64,000 nt of DNA. Origin: Hellea sp. Its GTDB lineage: Bacteria; Pseudomonadota; Alphaproteobacteria; Caulobacterales; Maricaulaceae. The DNA is taken from the NCBI GenBank assembly GCA_020629545.1, contig JAHDDC010000008.1:1-64000 (forward strand), written 5' to 3'. The notes under the pieces were generated by a model that worked only from the letters and a program-made list of their open reading frames with translations, was not told the origin of the DNA and did not search any database. The translations under genes were made by a program, and so were the position numbers. Below, in pieces: positions 18,369 to 27,547 of the stretch; position 1 is the stretch's first letter, and each line of letters opens with the position of its first letter.

Positions 18369-18926
18369 ATGACAACCCCTAAAACCAACCCTTGGCAAAC
18401 CCTGCAAACAACGCAAGTTTACGATACGCCATGGATTTCCGTATCCCATCATGACGTCATAACACCGGCTGGCGATGAAGGAATTTACGGCGTCGTTCAT
18501 TACAAGAACCGCGCTGTCGGTGTCATACCCTATCAAGACGGAATGATCTGGTTAGTCGGTCAAACCCGGTATCCGCTTGACCGATATAGCTGGGAGATTC
18601 CTGAAGGTGGTTGTCCACTGGGAGAAGATTTACAGGATTGTGCACTCCGCGAACTTAAAGAGGAAACAGGAATTTCGGCCGGAACTCTTATCCCTCTATT
18701 CGAAAGCCATTTATCCAATTCGGTATCAGACGAGTGGGGAATTGTTTATCTGGCAACCGAATTATCGTTTGGTCAATCCAATCCAGAGGCCACTGAAGAC
18801 ATAACCATCAGAAAGGTTAGCCTCGAAACCTTTTTTGAAGAAGTCGAAGCGGGACAGATAACAGACTCTCTTAGCGTGACGGCATGCTATAAACTCATGC
18901 TGATGAAATCACAGGGAACGCTTTAG
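18369..18926 (+). CDS. Nudix hydrolase, ADP-ribose pyrophosphatase-like
   Basis: 185 residues. The Nudix box is complete at residues 80-102: G-x5-E-x7-REL-x-EE-x-GI, with the catalytic Glu residues in RELKEETGI. The flanking pattern (NRAVGVIPYQDGMIWLVGQTRYPL before the box) resembles ADP-ribose or GDP-mannose pyrophosphatases rather than MutT. These enzymes hydrolyse nucleoside diphosphate-linked compounds with Mg2+. The substrate is inferred only at family level. Its stop overlaps that of phoU in the tetranucleotide TTAG at 18923-18926. Confidence 0.88.
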   Translation: MTTPKTNPWQTLQTTQVYDTPWISVSHHDVITPAGDEGIYGVVHYKNRAVGVIPYQDGMIWLVGQTRYPLDRYSWEIPEGGCPLGEDLQDCALRELKEETGISAGTLIPLFESHLSNSVSDEWGIVYLATELSFGQSNPEATEDITIRKVSLETFFEEVEAGQITDSLSVTACYKLMLMKSQGTL

Positions 18927-19648
18927 TCTTCTTCGTCTTCTTCTTCATGAAGATAAATTGTCGTACTTGTGCGGTCACTTTTGGGTCGTTTTTCCCGAAT
19001 TGATTCGGCGGTTACCACAAAATGTATGGCCGAAGCAATATTTGTTGCATGATCTCCAATTCGTTCAAGGTTTTTCGCAAAAAACGTCATTTGAGTACAG
19101 GCATTGATTGAACTGTTATCGGCCATCATCCCGGTCAATACAGTCTCGAAAATTTCGTTGCAATACTCATCAATCGCAGCGTCACCTGCCCAGATATCGA
19201 GCGCCAGCTCAGCATCGCGGTTGCGGTAAGCTTCCATGACAGTCGAAAGATTGGCGGCGACCTGCTTTCCCATTTTTAAAATCTTTTTTGTCCCTTTGAT
19301 CTTGTCGTCTTCAATGATGACACTGGTTCGCAGCGCGCAATTCTTGGCCAGATCTCCGACCCGTTCAAGCTCTCGGGCAATTTTAAGCGCGGCGATCGTA
19401 TCGCGCAGATCGACTGCGTAAGGGTGTCTGAGCGCCAGGATCGCCATAACACGCTCTTCGATATCATCGTTGATCGCGTCTACCTGTTTATCATTTTTCG
19501 TCACGCGTTCCGCCATTTGAGGATCACGAGCTTTGAGCGATTTCATGGCGGATTTGATCTGATCAACGACAAGTTCCCCCATTCGAGTTAACTCAACTGA
19601 CAGACCTTTCATCTCGTCGTCAAAGGATTTTACAATATGATCGCCCAT
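18923..19648 (-). CDS. phoU: Phosphate transport regulator PhoU
   Basis: 241 residues made of two PhoU helical-bundle repeats (about 15-105 and 120-215), each with the E/DxxxD metal-ligand pattern. The start MGDHIVKSFDDEM is typical of alphaproteobacterial PhoU. The tail after residue 215 is highly charged and ends in an acidic run. PhoU transmits the Pst transport state to the PhoR kinase to repress the Pho regulon when phosphate is plentiful. Last gene of the pst operon; AGGA lies 8 bases before the start. No phoB or phoR is visible in the window. Confidence 0.95.
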   Translation of the reverse strand: MGDHIVKSFDDEMKGLSVELTRMGELVVDQIKSAMKSLKARDPQMAERVTKNDKQVDAINDDIEERVMAILALRHPYAVDLRDTIAALKIARELERVGDLAKNCALRTSVIIEDDKIKGTKKILKMGKQVAANLSTVMEAYRNRDAELALDIWAGDAAIDEYCNEIFETVLTGMMADNSSINACTQMTFFAKNLERIGDHATNIASAIHFVVTAESIREKRPKSDRTSTTIYLHEEEDEED

Positions 19649-19664
19649 AGTCTGGTCCTGCTGT

Positions 19665-20447
19665 TTATCCGGTTCTGCCGGTAATATAATCCTGTGTTCG
19701 AGGGTCAGTCGGATTCGTGAATATATTAGAGGTTAAATCATATTCCACCAAATTCCCCATATGGAAAAAGGCCGTTCGTTGCGAAATGCGTGCGGCCTGG
19801 GCCATAGAATGGGTCACAATGACGATGCAGTATTTTTGTGATAACTCGTCAATCAATCCCTCTAGCTTTGCGGTTGCAATCGGATCAAGCGCAGAAGCCG
19901 GTTCATCCATCAAGATCACTTCTGGACTGACTGCAATGGCCCGCGCAATCACGAGCCTTTGTTGCTGCCCGCCTGACAGCCCTGTCCCAGAGTCCTTCAA
20001 TCGGTCTTTAACTTCGTCCCAAAGCCCTGCTTTTTGAAGACTGCTTTCAACAATTTCGTCAAGCTCAGACCTATTAGCGGCAAGCCCATGGATACGGGGC
20101 CCATAGGCGACATTGTCATAAATCGATTTCGGAAACGGATTTGGCTTTTGGAAAACCATACCGACCCGAGCCCGAAGCAGGACTGGATCAAGATTGGGGT
20201 CATAAATATCGGCGCCGTCCATTTTGACCTCACCCGATACTGTGCAGCCAGCAATAGTGTCATTCATACGGTTAAAAACCCGAAGAAATGACGACTTGCC
20301 ACACCCTGAGGGACCAATGAAAGCCGTAACCCCGCGGTCATCAATATCCATATTGATGCCATGCAGAGCTTCCTTTCCACTATAAGCAACCCGCACATCT
20401 CGGCAGGTAAACTTTATTTTGGAATGCGTCAGTTCAGTATCAGTCAT
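19665..20447 (-). CDS. pstB: Phosphate ABC transporter ATP-binding protein PstB
   Basis: 260 residues from the ATG at 20447, 4 bases after the pstA stop. Walker A GPSGCGKS is at residues 45-52, followed by the Q loop in [21 protein letters not shown] (split here only by convention), the signature LSGGQQQRL and Walker [13 protein letters not shown]. The [14 protein letters not shown] stretch is specific to PstB. A longer in-frame start at 20498 would overlap pstA by 47 bases and exceeds family length. It energises phosphate import through PstC-PstA. Confidence 0.95.
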   Translation of the reverse strand: MTDTELTHSKIKFTCRDVRVAYSGKEALHGINMDIDDRGVTAFIGPSGCGKSSFLRVFNRMNDTIAGCTVSGEVKMDGADIYDPNLDPVLLRARVGMVFQKPNPFPKSIYDNVAYGPRIHGLAANRSELDEIVESSLQKAGLWDEVKDRLKDSGTGLSGGQQQRLVIARAIAVSPEVILMDEPASALDPIATAKLEGLIDELSQKYCIVIVTHSMAQAARISQRTAFFHMGNLVEYDLTSNIFTNPTDPRTQDYITGRTG

Positions 20448-20451
20448 ACCC

Positions 20452-21747
20452 TTACCATCTCTTTTCAAGTCTGTTGCGCAGCCAAATTGCAAATGCATTG
20501 ATCAAGACGAGAACAATCAAAAGCACAATAATCGCAGCAGATGTTTTTTCGGTCCAGGCTCTCTCCGCATTACCAGCCCACAAATATATCTGTACAGGTA
20601 GAACAGTCGCTGGCTCGGTCACGCCCTCTGGCAATTCAGTCAGGAAGGCCACCATTCCGATCATCAGAAGCGGCGCTGTTTCTCCCAAAGCTTGCGCCAT
20701 TGCAATAATGGAGCCGGTCATAATGCCGGGTCCAGCATGGGGTAGCTTGTGATGGAAGACCGCTTGTACATGCGAAGCACCGATACTGAGCGCACCATCG
20801 CGAATAGATGGCGGTACCGCCATAAGAGAGGCGCGCGTTGCGATGATAACAGTTGGAAGGGCGCGAAGGCCAAGCACCAGACCACCTACAATAGGCGCTG
20901 AACGCGGCATTCCAAAAAAATTGATAAATACGGCTAAACCTAAAACCCCAAAAATAATCGAGGGCACAGCAGCCAAATTGTTGATATTGATCTCAATGAA
21001 ATCGACAATCCTCGATTTTGGAGCAAATTCATCAAGCCAAATCGCTGCGCCGATTCCGATAGGAATCGCCAGCAGCGCCGTCATGAAAAGCGTCATCAAG
21101 GAGCCCATAAACGCACCGCCAATTCCAGCAAGTTCTGCATCGCGGCTGTCCGTATTAAAGAAAAAACTCTTGTTAAAACCAGCTTTGATTTCGCCATTTT
21201 CAACCAGATCGTCAACCCAGGCAATTTGCTGATCAGAAACCTTCCGGCGAGACTGATCCAAATTGCGGTCAATATTGCCCTTAAGCAGCTGATCAACATC
21301 GTCAGAAGTTGGGACCTTTATTGTCAATGATTGCCCGACAAGAGACGGATTATTATAGACCATCTGGCGAATATGGTTGGGCGCGCCCGATGATGAAATT
21401 ACATCGAAAAGTTCGCGTTTGGCTTTGCGGTCCGAAACAGCCGGAAATCGCTTGTAAAGCGCGGTTTGAACTATTTTTCGATAATTCGCTTGGCGTAAGA
21501 CATCCGGATCACGGAGGTTTTGCGGATCAAGAACCGACTCGGTCAGCTCAACGTCCAGCGTCATACTATGTTGATAAAATGCTTTATAGCCTGTTCCCGC
21601 GACGCTGATGAGCAACCAAAGCAATGAGATGACAGCCATCGTAATAGCAGCAATCCCTAAAGCTTTGAAACGGCGCTCTTTGGCATGGCGCTTTTTAAGA
21701 CGCTTAAGAGCATATTCCGATGCGTGAATAGACGATTCAGAGCTCAT
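20452..21747 (-). CDS. pstA: Phosphate ABC transporter permease PstA
   Basis: 431 residues, longer than the roughly 280-300 of enterobacterial PstA. The extra part is a periplasmic insert between the first membrane helix (about residues 32-52) and the conserved permease core (from about residue 195), typical of alphaproteobacterial PstA. Core motifs include [17 protein letters not shown] and the EAA-like loop [20 protein letters not shown]. It forms the inner-membrane channel with PstC. It overlaps pstC at its start by one base. Confidence 0.93.
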   Translation of the reverse strand: MSSESSIHASEYALKRLKKRHAKERRFKALGIAAITMAVISLLWLLISVAGTGYKAFYQHSMTLDVELTESVLDPQNLRDPDVLRQANYRKIVQTALYKRFPAVSDRKAKRELFDVISSSGAPNHIRQMVYNNPSLVGQSLTIKVPTSDDVDQLLKGNIDRNLDQSRRKVSDQQIAWVDDLVENGEIKAGFNKSFFFNTDSRDAELAGIGGAFMGSLMTLFMTALLAIPIGIGAAIWLDEFAPKSRIVDFIEININNLAAVPSIIFGVLGLAVFINFFGMPRSAPIVGGLVLGLRALPTVIIATRASLMAVPPSIRDGALSIGASHVQAVFHHKLPHAGPGIMTGSIIAMAQALGETAPLLMIGMVAFLTELPEGVTEPATVLPVQIYLWAGNAERAWTEKTSAAIIVLLIVLVLINAFAIWLRNRLEKRW

Positions 21748-22967
21748 CAGTCATACCTTGCGCGATAGCGTCTGACGATTATCAGAGCAATGAAATTTAG
21801 AACCAAAGTGATAAAAAACAATACTAGGCCAAGCGCAAAGGCCGCCAGTGTTTTGGGGCTGTCAAATTCCTGATCACCTGTCAATAACGCAACAATTTGA
21901 ACAGTCACGGTTGTTACAGCTTCGAAAGGATTGGCGGTAAGATTAGCGGCGCGACCCGCAGCAAAAACCACAATCATCGTTTCACCGATAGCCCGGCTCA
22001 CGGCGAGTAGCAAAGCGCCAATAATGCCAGGAAGCGCGCCTGCAAAAACAACCTTGGACATGGTCTCCGATTTCGTTGCACCGAGCGCATACGAACCATC
22101 ACGCATGGTCTGCGGGACCGCATTGATAACATCATCAGACAATGAGGATATGAACGGAATGATCATGATACCCATAACAAGACCTGCGGTTATCGCACTC
22201 TGTGTGGGCACTGCAAATCCTAAACTTTCCGCCGTTGAACGAATAACGGGGCCTACCGTTAAAAGCGCGAAGAACCCATACACAACAGTCGGGACGCCAG
22301 CTAGAATTTCAATTACGGGCTTGACGAGTTTTCGCGTTCGCCGGCTGGCATATTCAGAAAGATAAATCGCAATCATAAGCCCAATAGGCGCGGCGACCGA
22401 AATCGCGATCGCCATAATCAGGAATGTACCTGTGAAAACCGGAATAGCGCCAAACGCGCCAGATTGGCCAACTTGATCTTCCCGCATGGCCGTTTGAGGC
22501 GACCATTGCAGGCCTCCTAGAAAATCTAAGATCGGTACATCTTTAAAAAAGCGAAAACTCTCAAATAGTAACGAGAGAATAATGCCGACTGTCGTAAAGA
22601 CCGCGATAAATGAACATATGACTAGGATCGACTTGATAAAATATTCGACATAAGTTCGAGCTCTGAAATTTGAACTGATGCGTGAGACGGCTAAATAGCT
22701 TCCGATCAAGGTCACAACAACCATGATTATAGCCAGCATCCAGACATCTAAACCCGCATATAAGCCTACCGCCATAACGCAAAAAGCGGCGAGTCCAGAG
22801 ACAATCGCCGCAAACCAACCGTGATAGCCGGGCTGGGAATGATATCCAAGTCCCGAACCTTTGCCATGGGCTAAGATTTGGGCGCCGGCCTTGCGCCGCG
22901 CGAAAACGAAAGAAGCCGCCGTTAAGGCAGCTAAAATCAGCGCTAAAACAAGGACTGTATTCACCAT
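21747..22967 (-). CDS. pstC: Phosphate ABC transporter permease PstC
   Basis: 406 residues, with about 100 extra N-terminal residues containing additional membrane helices compared with E. coli PstC; this form is common in alphaproteobacteria. The permease core from about residue 180 includes EILAGVPTVVYGFFALLTV and the coupling loop DGSYALGATKSETMSKV. Partner of PstA. Separated from pstS by 58 bases holding a perfect 10-bp stem-loop. Confidence 0.93.
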   Translation of the reverse strand: MVNTVLVLALILAALTAASFVFARRKAGAQILAHGKGSGLGYHSQPGYHGWFAAIVSGLAAFCVMAVGLYAGLDVWMLAIIMVVVTLIGSYLAVSRISSNFRARTYVEYFIKSILVICSFIAVFTTVGIILSLLFESFRFFKDVPILDFLGGLQWSPQTAMREDQVGQSGAFGAIPVFTGTFLIMAIAISVAAPIGLMIAIYLSEYASRRTRKLVKPVIEILAGVPTVVYGFFALLTVGPVIRSTAESLGFAVPTQSAITAGLVMGIMIIPFISSLSDDVINAVPQTMRDGSYALGATKSETMSKVVFAGALPGIIGALLLAVSRAIGETMIVVFAAGRAANLTANPFEAVTTVTVQIVALLTGDQEFDSPKTLAAFALGLVLFFITLVLNFIALIIVRRYRARYD

Positions 22968-22981
22968 AAACCTATATAATA

Positions 22982-23006
22982 TTTAGGCGGCTTTTAGCCG
23001 CCTAAA
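22982..23006 (-). terminator. Perfect stem-loop between pstS and pstC
   Basis: A 10-base arm (TTTAGGCGGC) and its exact complement enclose a 5-base loop. On the minus-strand mRNA it follows the pstS stop and is followed by an A/T-rich but not U-only stretch. It probably acts as a partial terminator or as a 3' stabiliser of the pstS message, giving more binding protein than permease, a common arrangement in binding-protein-dependent transport operons. That role is inferred. Confidence 0.65.
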
Positions 23007-23025
23007 GGAGCTTATTGCAATAGGG

Positions 23026-24123
23026 TTATTGCTTATAAGCCGTAAGGTTCTCCACAGCGGAGCGATATTTCGCTCGTTCTCCAGCTGGAAGTGGGACCAG
23101 TCCGATTTCTTCAAGGTATCCACCCGGCCCCCAGGCTTCATCAGAAGTGAACTCCAGCGCGAAATTTCTGACACCTGGTTTTGTCGCCACATGTTCTTTT
23201 TTGATATAGAAAAACAGGGATCGGGAAATCGCATATTTACCTGAAGCGATATTCTCGAAAGTAGGCTCGATATTATCGATATTTGCGCCTTTAATCTTGT
23301 CAGAATTCTGATCCAGAAAAGAAAACCCAAAGATGCCGAGCGCTGTTGGCGTATTGACAAGCGTACCCACGATTGCATTGTCGTTTTCACCGGAATCGAT
23401 CCACTTGCCATCCTCTCGAATAGTATGAGAGACAGCTTTGAACGCCTTTTTGTCCGCTTTTCTAAGATCCGCCAAACACGCAAACTTCTTTGCGCCGCCT
23501 TCCATGGCTACCTCAACGAAGGCATCTCGCGTGCCGGATGTAGGCGGAGGTCCATAGGCTTCGATGGTTGCGGCCGGTAAGCTAGGATCAATATCAGACC
23601 ATTTAGTGTAAGGATTATCCGTCAGCGAGCAGTCTGTGTCCGATGTCGGGACCTGTTTTGCAAAAGCCTGAAAGACCTGTTTGCTGGTCAGGTTTAACGG
23701 TTTAGCGTCAATCGCGTTGGACAGCACAATACCGTCAAATCCAATTTTAACTTCGATAACATCGTTGACTGAATTAGACACGCATTTATCAAACTCGGCC
23801 TTTTTCTGACGACGTGAAGAGTTTGTGATATCGGGTGTACCGGCGCCCTTTCCCTCACAAAAAAGCTTATGACCACCGCCAGAACCTGTCGCCTCAATCA
23901 CGACGTTTTGCCCCGACTTATTTTTATACTCCTGAGCCACCTTGGTCGAAAAGGGGTAGACAGTCGATGATCCAACCACGCGGATTTCTGATTTTTTGGC
24001 GCTAGACGCACTTGTTTTGACATTATCTGTTTTAGCCGTGTTTGCCCCGCTTGAGTTGTCTCCACCACAAGCCGTCAGTAATACAGCCATGCAAGTCAGG
24101 CTGCTCATCCATAATTTCTTCAT
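23026..24123 (-). CDS. pstS: Phosphate ABC transporter substrate-binding lipoprotein PstS
   Basis: 365 residues. A lipoprotein signal ends in VLLTAC (Cys19), followed by a Ser/Lys-rich linker and the PBP domain opening with IRVVGSSTVYPFSTKVA, where the SST segment contacts phosphate. EATGSGGGHKLF and PPTSGTRDAFVEV are further ligand-binding loops typical of PstS. Two internal cysteine pairs suggest disulfides. Membrane-anchored periplasmic receptor feeding PstCA. GAGGG lies 7 bases upstream of the start. Confidence 0.95.
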   Translation of the reverse strand: MKKLWMSSLTCMAVLLTACGGDNSSGANTAKTDNVKTSASSAKKSEIRVVGSSTVYPFSTKVAQEYKNKSGQNVVIEATGSGGGHKLFCEGKGAGTPDITNSSRRQKKAEFDKCVSNSVNDVIEVKIGFDGIVLSNAIDAKPLNLTSKQVFQAFAKQVPTSDTDCSLTDNPYTKWSDIDPSLPAATIEAYGPPPTSGTRDAFVEVAMEGGAKKFACLADLRKADKKAFKAVSHTIREDGKWIDSGENDNAIVGTLVNTPTALGIFGFSFLDQNSDKIKGANIDNIEPTFENIASGKYAISRSLFFYIKKEHVATKPGVRNFALEFTSDEAWGPGGYLEEIGLVPLPAGERAKYRSAVENLTAYKQ

Positions 24124-24158
24124 TTTAAAACCCTCAATAATCTATTGGTTATAACACC

Positions 24159-25349
24159 TTAAAAATCAAAGCCAAGGCGCGCATTAAACCCGCTAGCGCT
24201 CTCTGCATATCCATCTTCAGCATCGGCATTAAAGTAATTCAAACGCAAACGGGTATTTTTCGTCGGAAGCCAGTCAACGCCTAACACGATAGTATCAAGC
24301 TTTCCCAAATACCCGTTATCTTCTAAGTCTAGCGTATCATATCGGGCCACAAGAGAAATAGCGCCCATTCCGCCCTCACCGATCGGATTATCCACTTTCA
24401 TTCGGTTATAAGTTCCGCCTGACGCTTTATATGTGCGGCGTCCGCCAAACATTATGCCGGCTTCGATATACCCACCGCTAAAGTCTGCATCCGGATTATT
24501 ATCTGACCCGTTTGCGCCAAGGACCGAATATTCAGCCGCAGCCCACATATTGTTTTGTAAAAGCAATCCTTCAATTGCGAACAAATTGTCGGACTTTGCA
24601 AATCGCTCCGAACGATCTCCTGGGAAACGACCCGCATTCACAATTCTTCCGCTTGGTAAAAAGCCTTCTGTATTCGTCCCGTCAAGTGAATGGGCATAAG
24701 GACGTTGGCGATAGCGTAAATCGCTTTCTCCGGCATCTCTGTAGCGCCATGACGCGCCCAAGTGCAAAGTGGTCTCGTCGCTTTTGATCGGCGTGAATGT
24801 GGCTCTGGCAGCCGCAGCCTTTCCTTTAGCGGAATTGTCATTGATGCTTTCGCCATAAATTCCGGCATTGAGCGTATAATTATCTCCTGACGTACCGACG
24901 GACAATCCGAGTCTACGGTCAAGTCCAAATGCATCTGTAAAGGCTCCCCGCTCAATCGTCGTGATAAAACGTGAGCTGGCTTCTTCTTCGAGAGAATTGT
25001 GCGTTTTAAAGTGCCCGACCTTCACGGCAAATTTCTTATCTTTTGGGACAAATTGCAAAAACCCGTCAGTAACCTCTATGTCACCGCCCGTCGTGTGATT
25101 AAATTCGAACTTGTACTTAACTGCGCTACCGAAATTACCTTTGGCAAACAAACGGGCCCGCCGAACCTCAGACGAGGTCACATCAATATCCGTGTTCGTT
25201 CCGTCAACGTTTTTGATATCTGTATAGGCTTGATCCAACATTAACCGGCCGCCTATTTGAACGGTAGCCTCTTGTGCGACAGCCAGATCGCTAAAAATTA
25301 TACCGGCACCTGCAAATATAGCCGCCTTTAGATTTATTTTATTGCTCAT
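24159..25349 (-). CDS. Phosphate-selective porin (OprO/OprP family)
   Basis: 396 residues with a signal peptide ending in DLAVAQ. The mature chain starts TVQIGGRLMLDQAYTD and continues with alternating short beta strands ending in an aromatic residue (NARLGFDF, C-terminal Phe), as expected of an outer-membrane 16-strand barrel. RRARLFAKGNFGSAVKYKFE is the typical first-strands signature of the OprP/OprO family. Lying directly upstream of pstS and downstream of the Pho box, it probably admits phosphate or polyphosphate during phosphate limitation. Specificity is inferred from family and position. Confidence 0.9.
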   Translation of the reverse strand: MSNKINLKAAIFAGAGIIFSDLAVAQEATVQIGGRLMLDQAYTDIKNVDGTNTDIDVTSSEVRRARLFAKGNFGSAVKYKFEFNHTTGGDIEVTDGFLQFVPKDKKFAVKVGHFKTHNSLEEEASSRFITTIERGAFTDAFGLDRRLGLSVGTSGDNYTLNAGIYGESINDNSAKGKAAAARATFTPIKSDETTLHLGASWRYRDAGESDLRYRQRPYAHSLDGTNTEGFLPSGRIVNAGRFPGDRSERFAKSDNLFAIEGLLLQNNMWAAAEYSVLGANGSDNNPDADFSGGYIEAGIMFGGRRTYKASGGTYNRMKVDNPIGEGGMGAISLVARYDTLDLEDNGYLGKLDTIVLGVDWLPTKNTRLRLNYFNADAEDGYAESASGFNARLGFDF

Positions 25350-25454
25350 CTCTAACCTCTAAAACTCACTTTTTTAAACAAGGTGATTCTTTTGACTGAT
25401 GTCATGTCACACGCGCCCTATGAACAAATATTGCGACACATTTTTACAAGTTTT

Positions 25455-25472
25455 GTGACAGTTCTATGACAA
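25455..25472 (-). promoter_or_regulatory. Pho box (PhoB-binding site) for the porin-pst operon
   Basis: On the minus strand the sequence is TTGTCAT-AGAA-CTGTCAC, two 7-base direct repeats 11 bases apart, nearly identical to the PhoB consensus CTGTCAT-N4-CTGTCAT. It lies 106 bases upstream of the porin start and would replace the -35 element. The site is also only 73 bases from the start of the divergent flavoprotein gene, which might share the control. Confidence 0.85.
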
Positions 25473-25544
25473 TTAGAGAGCGGTTAAATCGCTATGCAAA
25501 ATTATTTGCTTGCGTCTCGACAATGTTTGCACCAACTCGTCCGA

Positions 25545-26720
25545 ATGCATTTTGATCTCATCATAATTGGAGCCGGAGCGGCTGGAATGATGTGCGGCGC
25601 AGTGGCCGGACGGAAAGGACAAACAGTCCTTCTCATTGATCATGCAGATAAGCCCGGAGAAAAGATTCGAATCTCCGGTGGCGGCCGGTGCAATTTCACC
25701 AATTTATATTCAGGACCGCAAAACTTCATCTCGGAAAATCCGCATTTTTGCCGCTCAGCACTTGCGCGATATACACCTCAGGACTTTATAGACTTGGTGG
25801 ATAGCTACGGAATTCGTTGGCATGAAAAAACCTTAGGGCAGTTATTCTGCGACGGACGGTCCCAAGAGATCATCAACATGCTGGTCAGCGAATGCGAAAA
25901 GTCTGGCAATAAAATCTGGCTCGGAACGTCGGTCATTAATGTCAAGAAAAGCGATTCCGGTTTTATTGTGACGACAGAACGACAATCATTGAGTTGCCAA
26001 AAGCTCGTGGTCGCTTGTGGCGGCGCCTCCATCCCAAAAATGGGCGCGACGCGATTGGGTTATAAAATCGCGGAGCAATTTGGCCTCGATGTCACGGAAA
26101 CCAGGCCGGCACTCGTACCCCTCACATTTACAGATGAACTCAAAGCACCGCTGAAAGCATTGACCGGCGTTAGCGTTACTTCAAGGGTCTCCTTCAATGA
26201 CATCTATTTTGACGAAGAGCTCTTATTCACCCACCGGGGTCTATCGGGCCCGGCCATATTGCAAATCTCGTCTTACTGGCGTGAAGGGGAATCTTTAAAT
26301 GTGAACCTAACCCCGCACGAAAACATAATAGGCGCGCTCAAGGCGGCGCGAACAGAAACGCCCCGTCAACACATAAAGACTCCTTTATCCAAAATCCTTC
26401 CTCAGAGACTCGTCGACTATATTTGCCGAGACGTCAAAAAGCAGCGTCTTGCGGATATGAGCGACAAAGAACTCATCAATATCGCGCTTCAAATCAATAA
26501 TTGGTATGTTAAACCCGCAGGCACGGAAGGTTTTCGTACCGCCGAGGTTACGCTTGGCGGCGTAAACACCAATGAGTTGTCGTCAAAGACGATGGAAAGC
26601 CGGAAAGTTCCGGGCCTATTTTTTATTGGCGAAGTTGTTGATGTAACAGGGCATTTAGGCGGGCATAACTTTCAGTGGGCCTGGGCCAGCGGACATGCGG
26701 CAGGCCTGTCCATGCATTAA
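25545..26720 (+). CDS. HI0933/YhiN-type NAD(P)/FAD-dependent oxidoreductase
   Basis: 391 residues from ATG 25545. The N-terminal FAD-binding Rossmann motif is FDLIIIGAGAAGMMCG and is followed by ISGGGRCNFTN, the YhiN signature. The C-terminus GEVVDVTGHLGGHNFQWAWASG is the second nucleotide-binding motif of this family. Members are flavoproteins of unsettled function (BaiN-like reductases are distant relatives). An in-frame ATG at 25494 would add 17 residues not expected in the family; neither start has a clear Shine-Dalgarno, so the start is uncertain. Divergent from the porin gene. Confidence 0.9.
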   Translation: MHFDLIIIGAGAAGMMCGAVAGRKGQTVLLIDHADKPGEKIRISGGGRCNFTNLYSGPQNFISENPHFCRSALARYTPQDFIDLVDSYGIRWHEKTLGQLFCDGRSQEIINMLVSECEKSGNKIWLGTSVINVKKSDSGFIVTTERQSLSCQKLVVACGGASIPKMGATRLGYKIAEQFGLDVTETRPALVPLTFTDELKAPLKALTGVSVTSRVSFNDIYFDEELLFTHRGLSGPAILQISSYWREGESLNVNLTPHENIIGALKAARTETPRQHIKTPLSKILPQRLVDYICRDVKKQRLADMSDKELINIALQINNWYVKPAGTEGFRTAEVTLGGVNTNELSSKTMESRKVPGLFFIGEVVDVTGHLGGHNFQWAWASGHAAGLSMH

Positions 26721-26767
26721 CGCAAAAACTGTTTTCAATCAGCCCGATATACTCTAGTCAGACCAAC

Positions 26768-27547
26768 ATGAGACCGATTGATCTAAACGCGGATACGGGC
26801 GAAGCAGATACGCCGGAATGGCAAGCTATTGAAGCAGCTGTTTTGAAGCATGTCACATCTGCCAATATTGCCTGCGGCGGTCACGCCGGGGATCACGACA
26901 GCATGTCCCGCACAGTGAAATTAGCAAAATCAAACGGCATTAATATCGGAGCCCATCCCGCTTACCCTGATAAAGCCAATTTCGGCCGGAAATCTCTTTC
27001 GCTCGGAGATGACATTTCCTACAAGAACCTAGCACTGACCCTGACTGAACAAATCAAGACATTAGAAGAAATAGCCGCTGATAACGGCACTTCCATTTCT
27101 TATGTCAAAGCCCATGGCGCGCTTTATAATGACGCGGTTTTTAACCCGCAACTGGCGGGCTTAATCGCCGAAGTGGTAGCCGATCTAAATCCAAATTTGT
27201 GGCTTATGGGCGCGCCGTCGTCCTGTTTGACAAAAGCCGCACAGGATGCAGGTCTGAAATTCGTCGCCGAAGGCTTTATTGATAGGCGATATACTGACGA
27301 CGGACACCTGCAGAGCCGCAAAGAAGCCGGAGCAGTAATAGAAAGCAATTCGGATCGCGAAGCACAGGCTCTGGCGCTCTGGCAGGGGCAAAATATTACA
27401 ACAAATACCGGTAAGGCGCTCAATCTGCAGGTCCAAACATTGTGTTTACACAGTGACAGTCCGGGGGCCGATATTACCGCCGCTAAGATCAAACATGCTC
27501 TATTAGACCAGGGCGCAAAAATAGAACCTTTTATCAATGCCGCGTGA
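26768..27547 (+). CDS. pxpA: 5-oxoprolinase subunit A (LamB/YcsF family)
   Basis: 259 residues. The start MRPIDLNADTGEAD and the motif SANIACGGHAGDH are diagnostic of the YcsF/PxpA family, a deacetylase-like TIM-barrel fold. PxpA with PxpBC converts 5-oxoproline (pyroglutamate) to glutamate with ATP. The family name LamB/YcsF refers to fungal lamB and not to the maltoporin. An upstream in-frame ATG at 26675 would overlap the flavoprotein gene and lacks conservation. The 3' end overlaps pxpB by 11 bases. Confidence 0.93.
   Translation: MRPIDLNADTGEADTPEWQAIEAAVLKHVTSANIACGGHAGDHDSMSRTVKLAKSNGINIGAHPAYPDKANFGRKSLSLGDDISYKNLALTLTEQIKTLEEIAADNGTSISYVKAHGALYNDAVFNPQLAGLIAEVVADLNPNLWLMGAPSSCLTKAAQDAGLKFVAEGFIDRRYTDDGHLQSRKEAGAVIESNSDREAQALALWQGQNITTNTGKALNLQVQTLCLHSDSPGADITAAKIKHALLDQGAKIEPFINAA

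Noticed and set aside
25400..25410. Second TGTCA-TGTCA repeat near the Pho box
   Set aside because: The two TGTCA units are 5 bases apart, not the 11-base period of PhoB sites, so I did not call a second Pho box.
26675..26768. Longer N-terminus for pxpA starting inside the flavoprotein gene
   Set aside because: The extra 31 residues overlap the upstream coding region and are unlike the family, whose members start at the DLNADTGE motif.
26768..27547. Maltoporin LamB
   Set aside because: The family name LamB/YcsF refers to a fungal gene; the protein is a soluble cytoplasmic PxpA with no beta-barrel or signal peptide.
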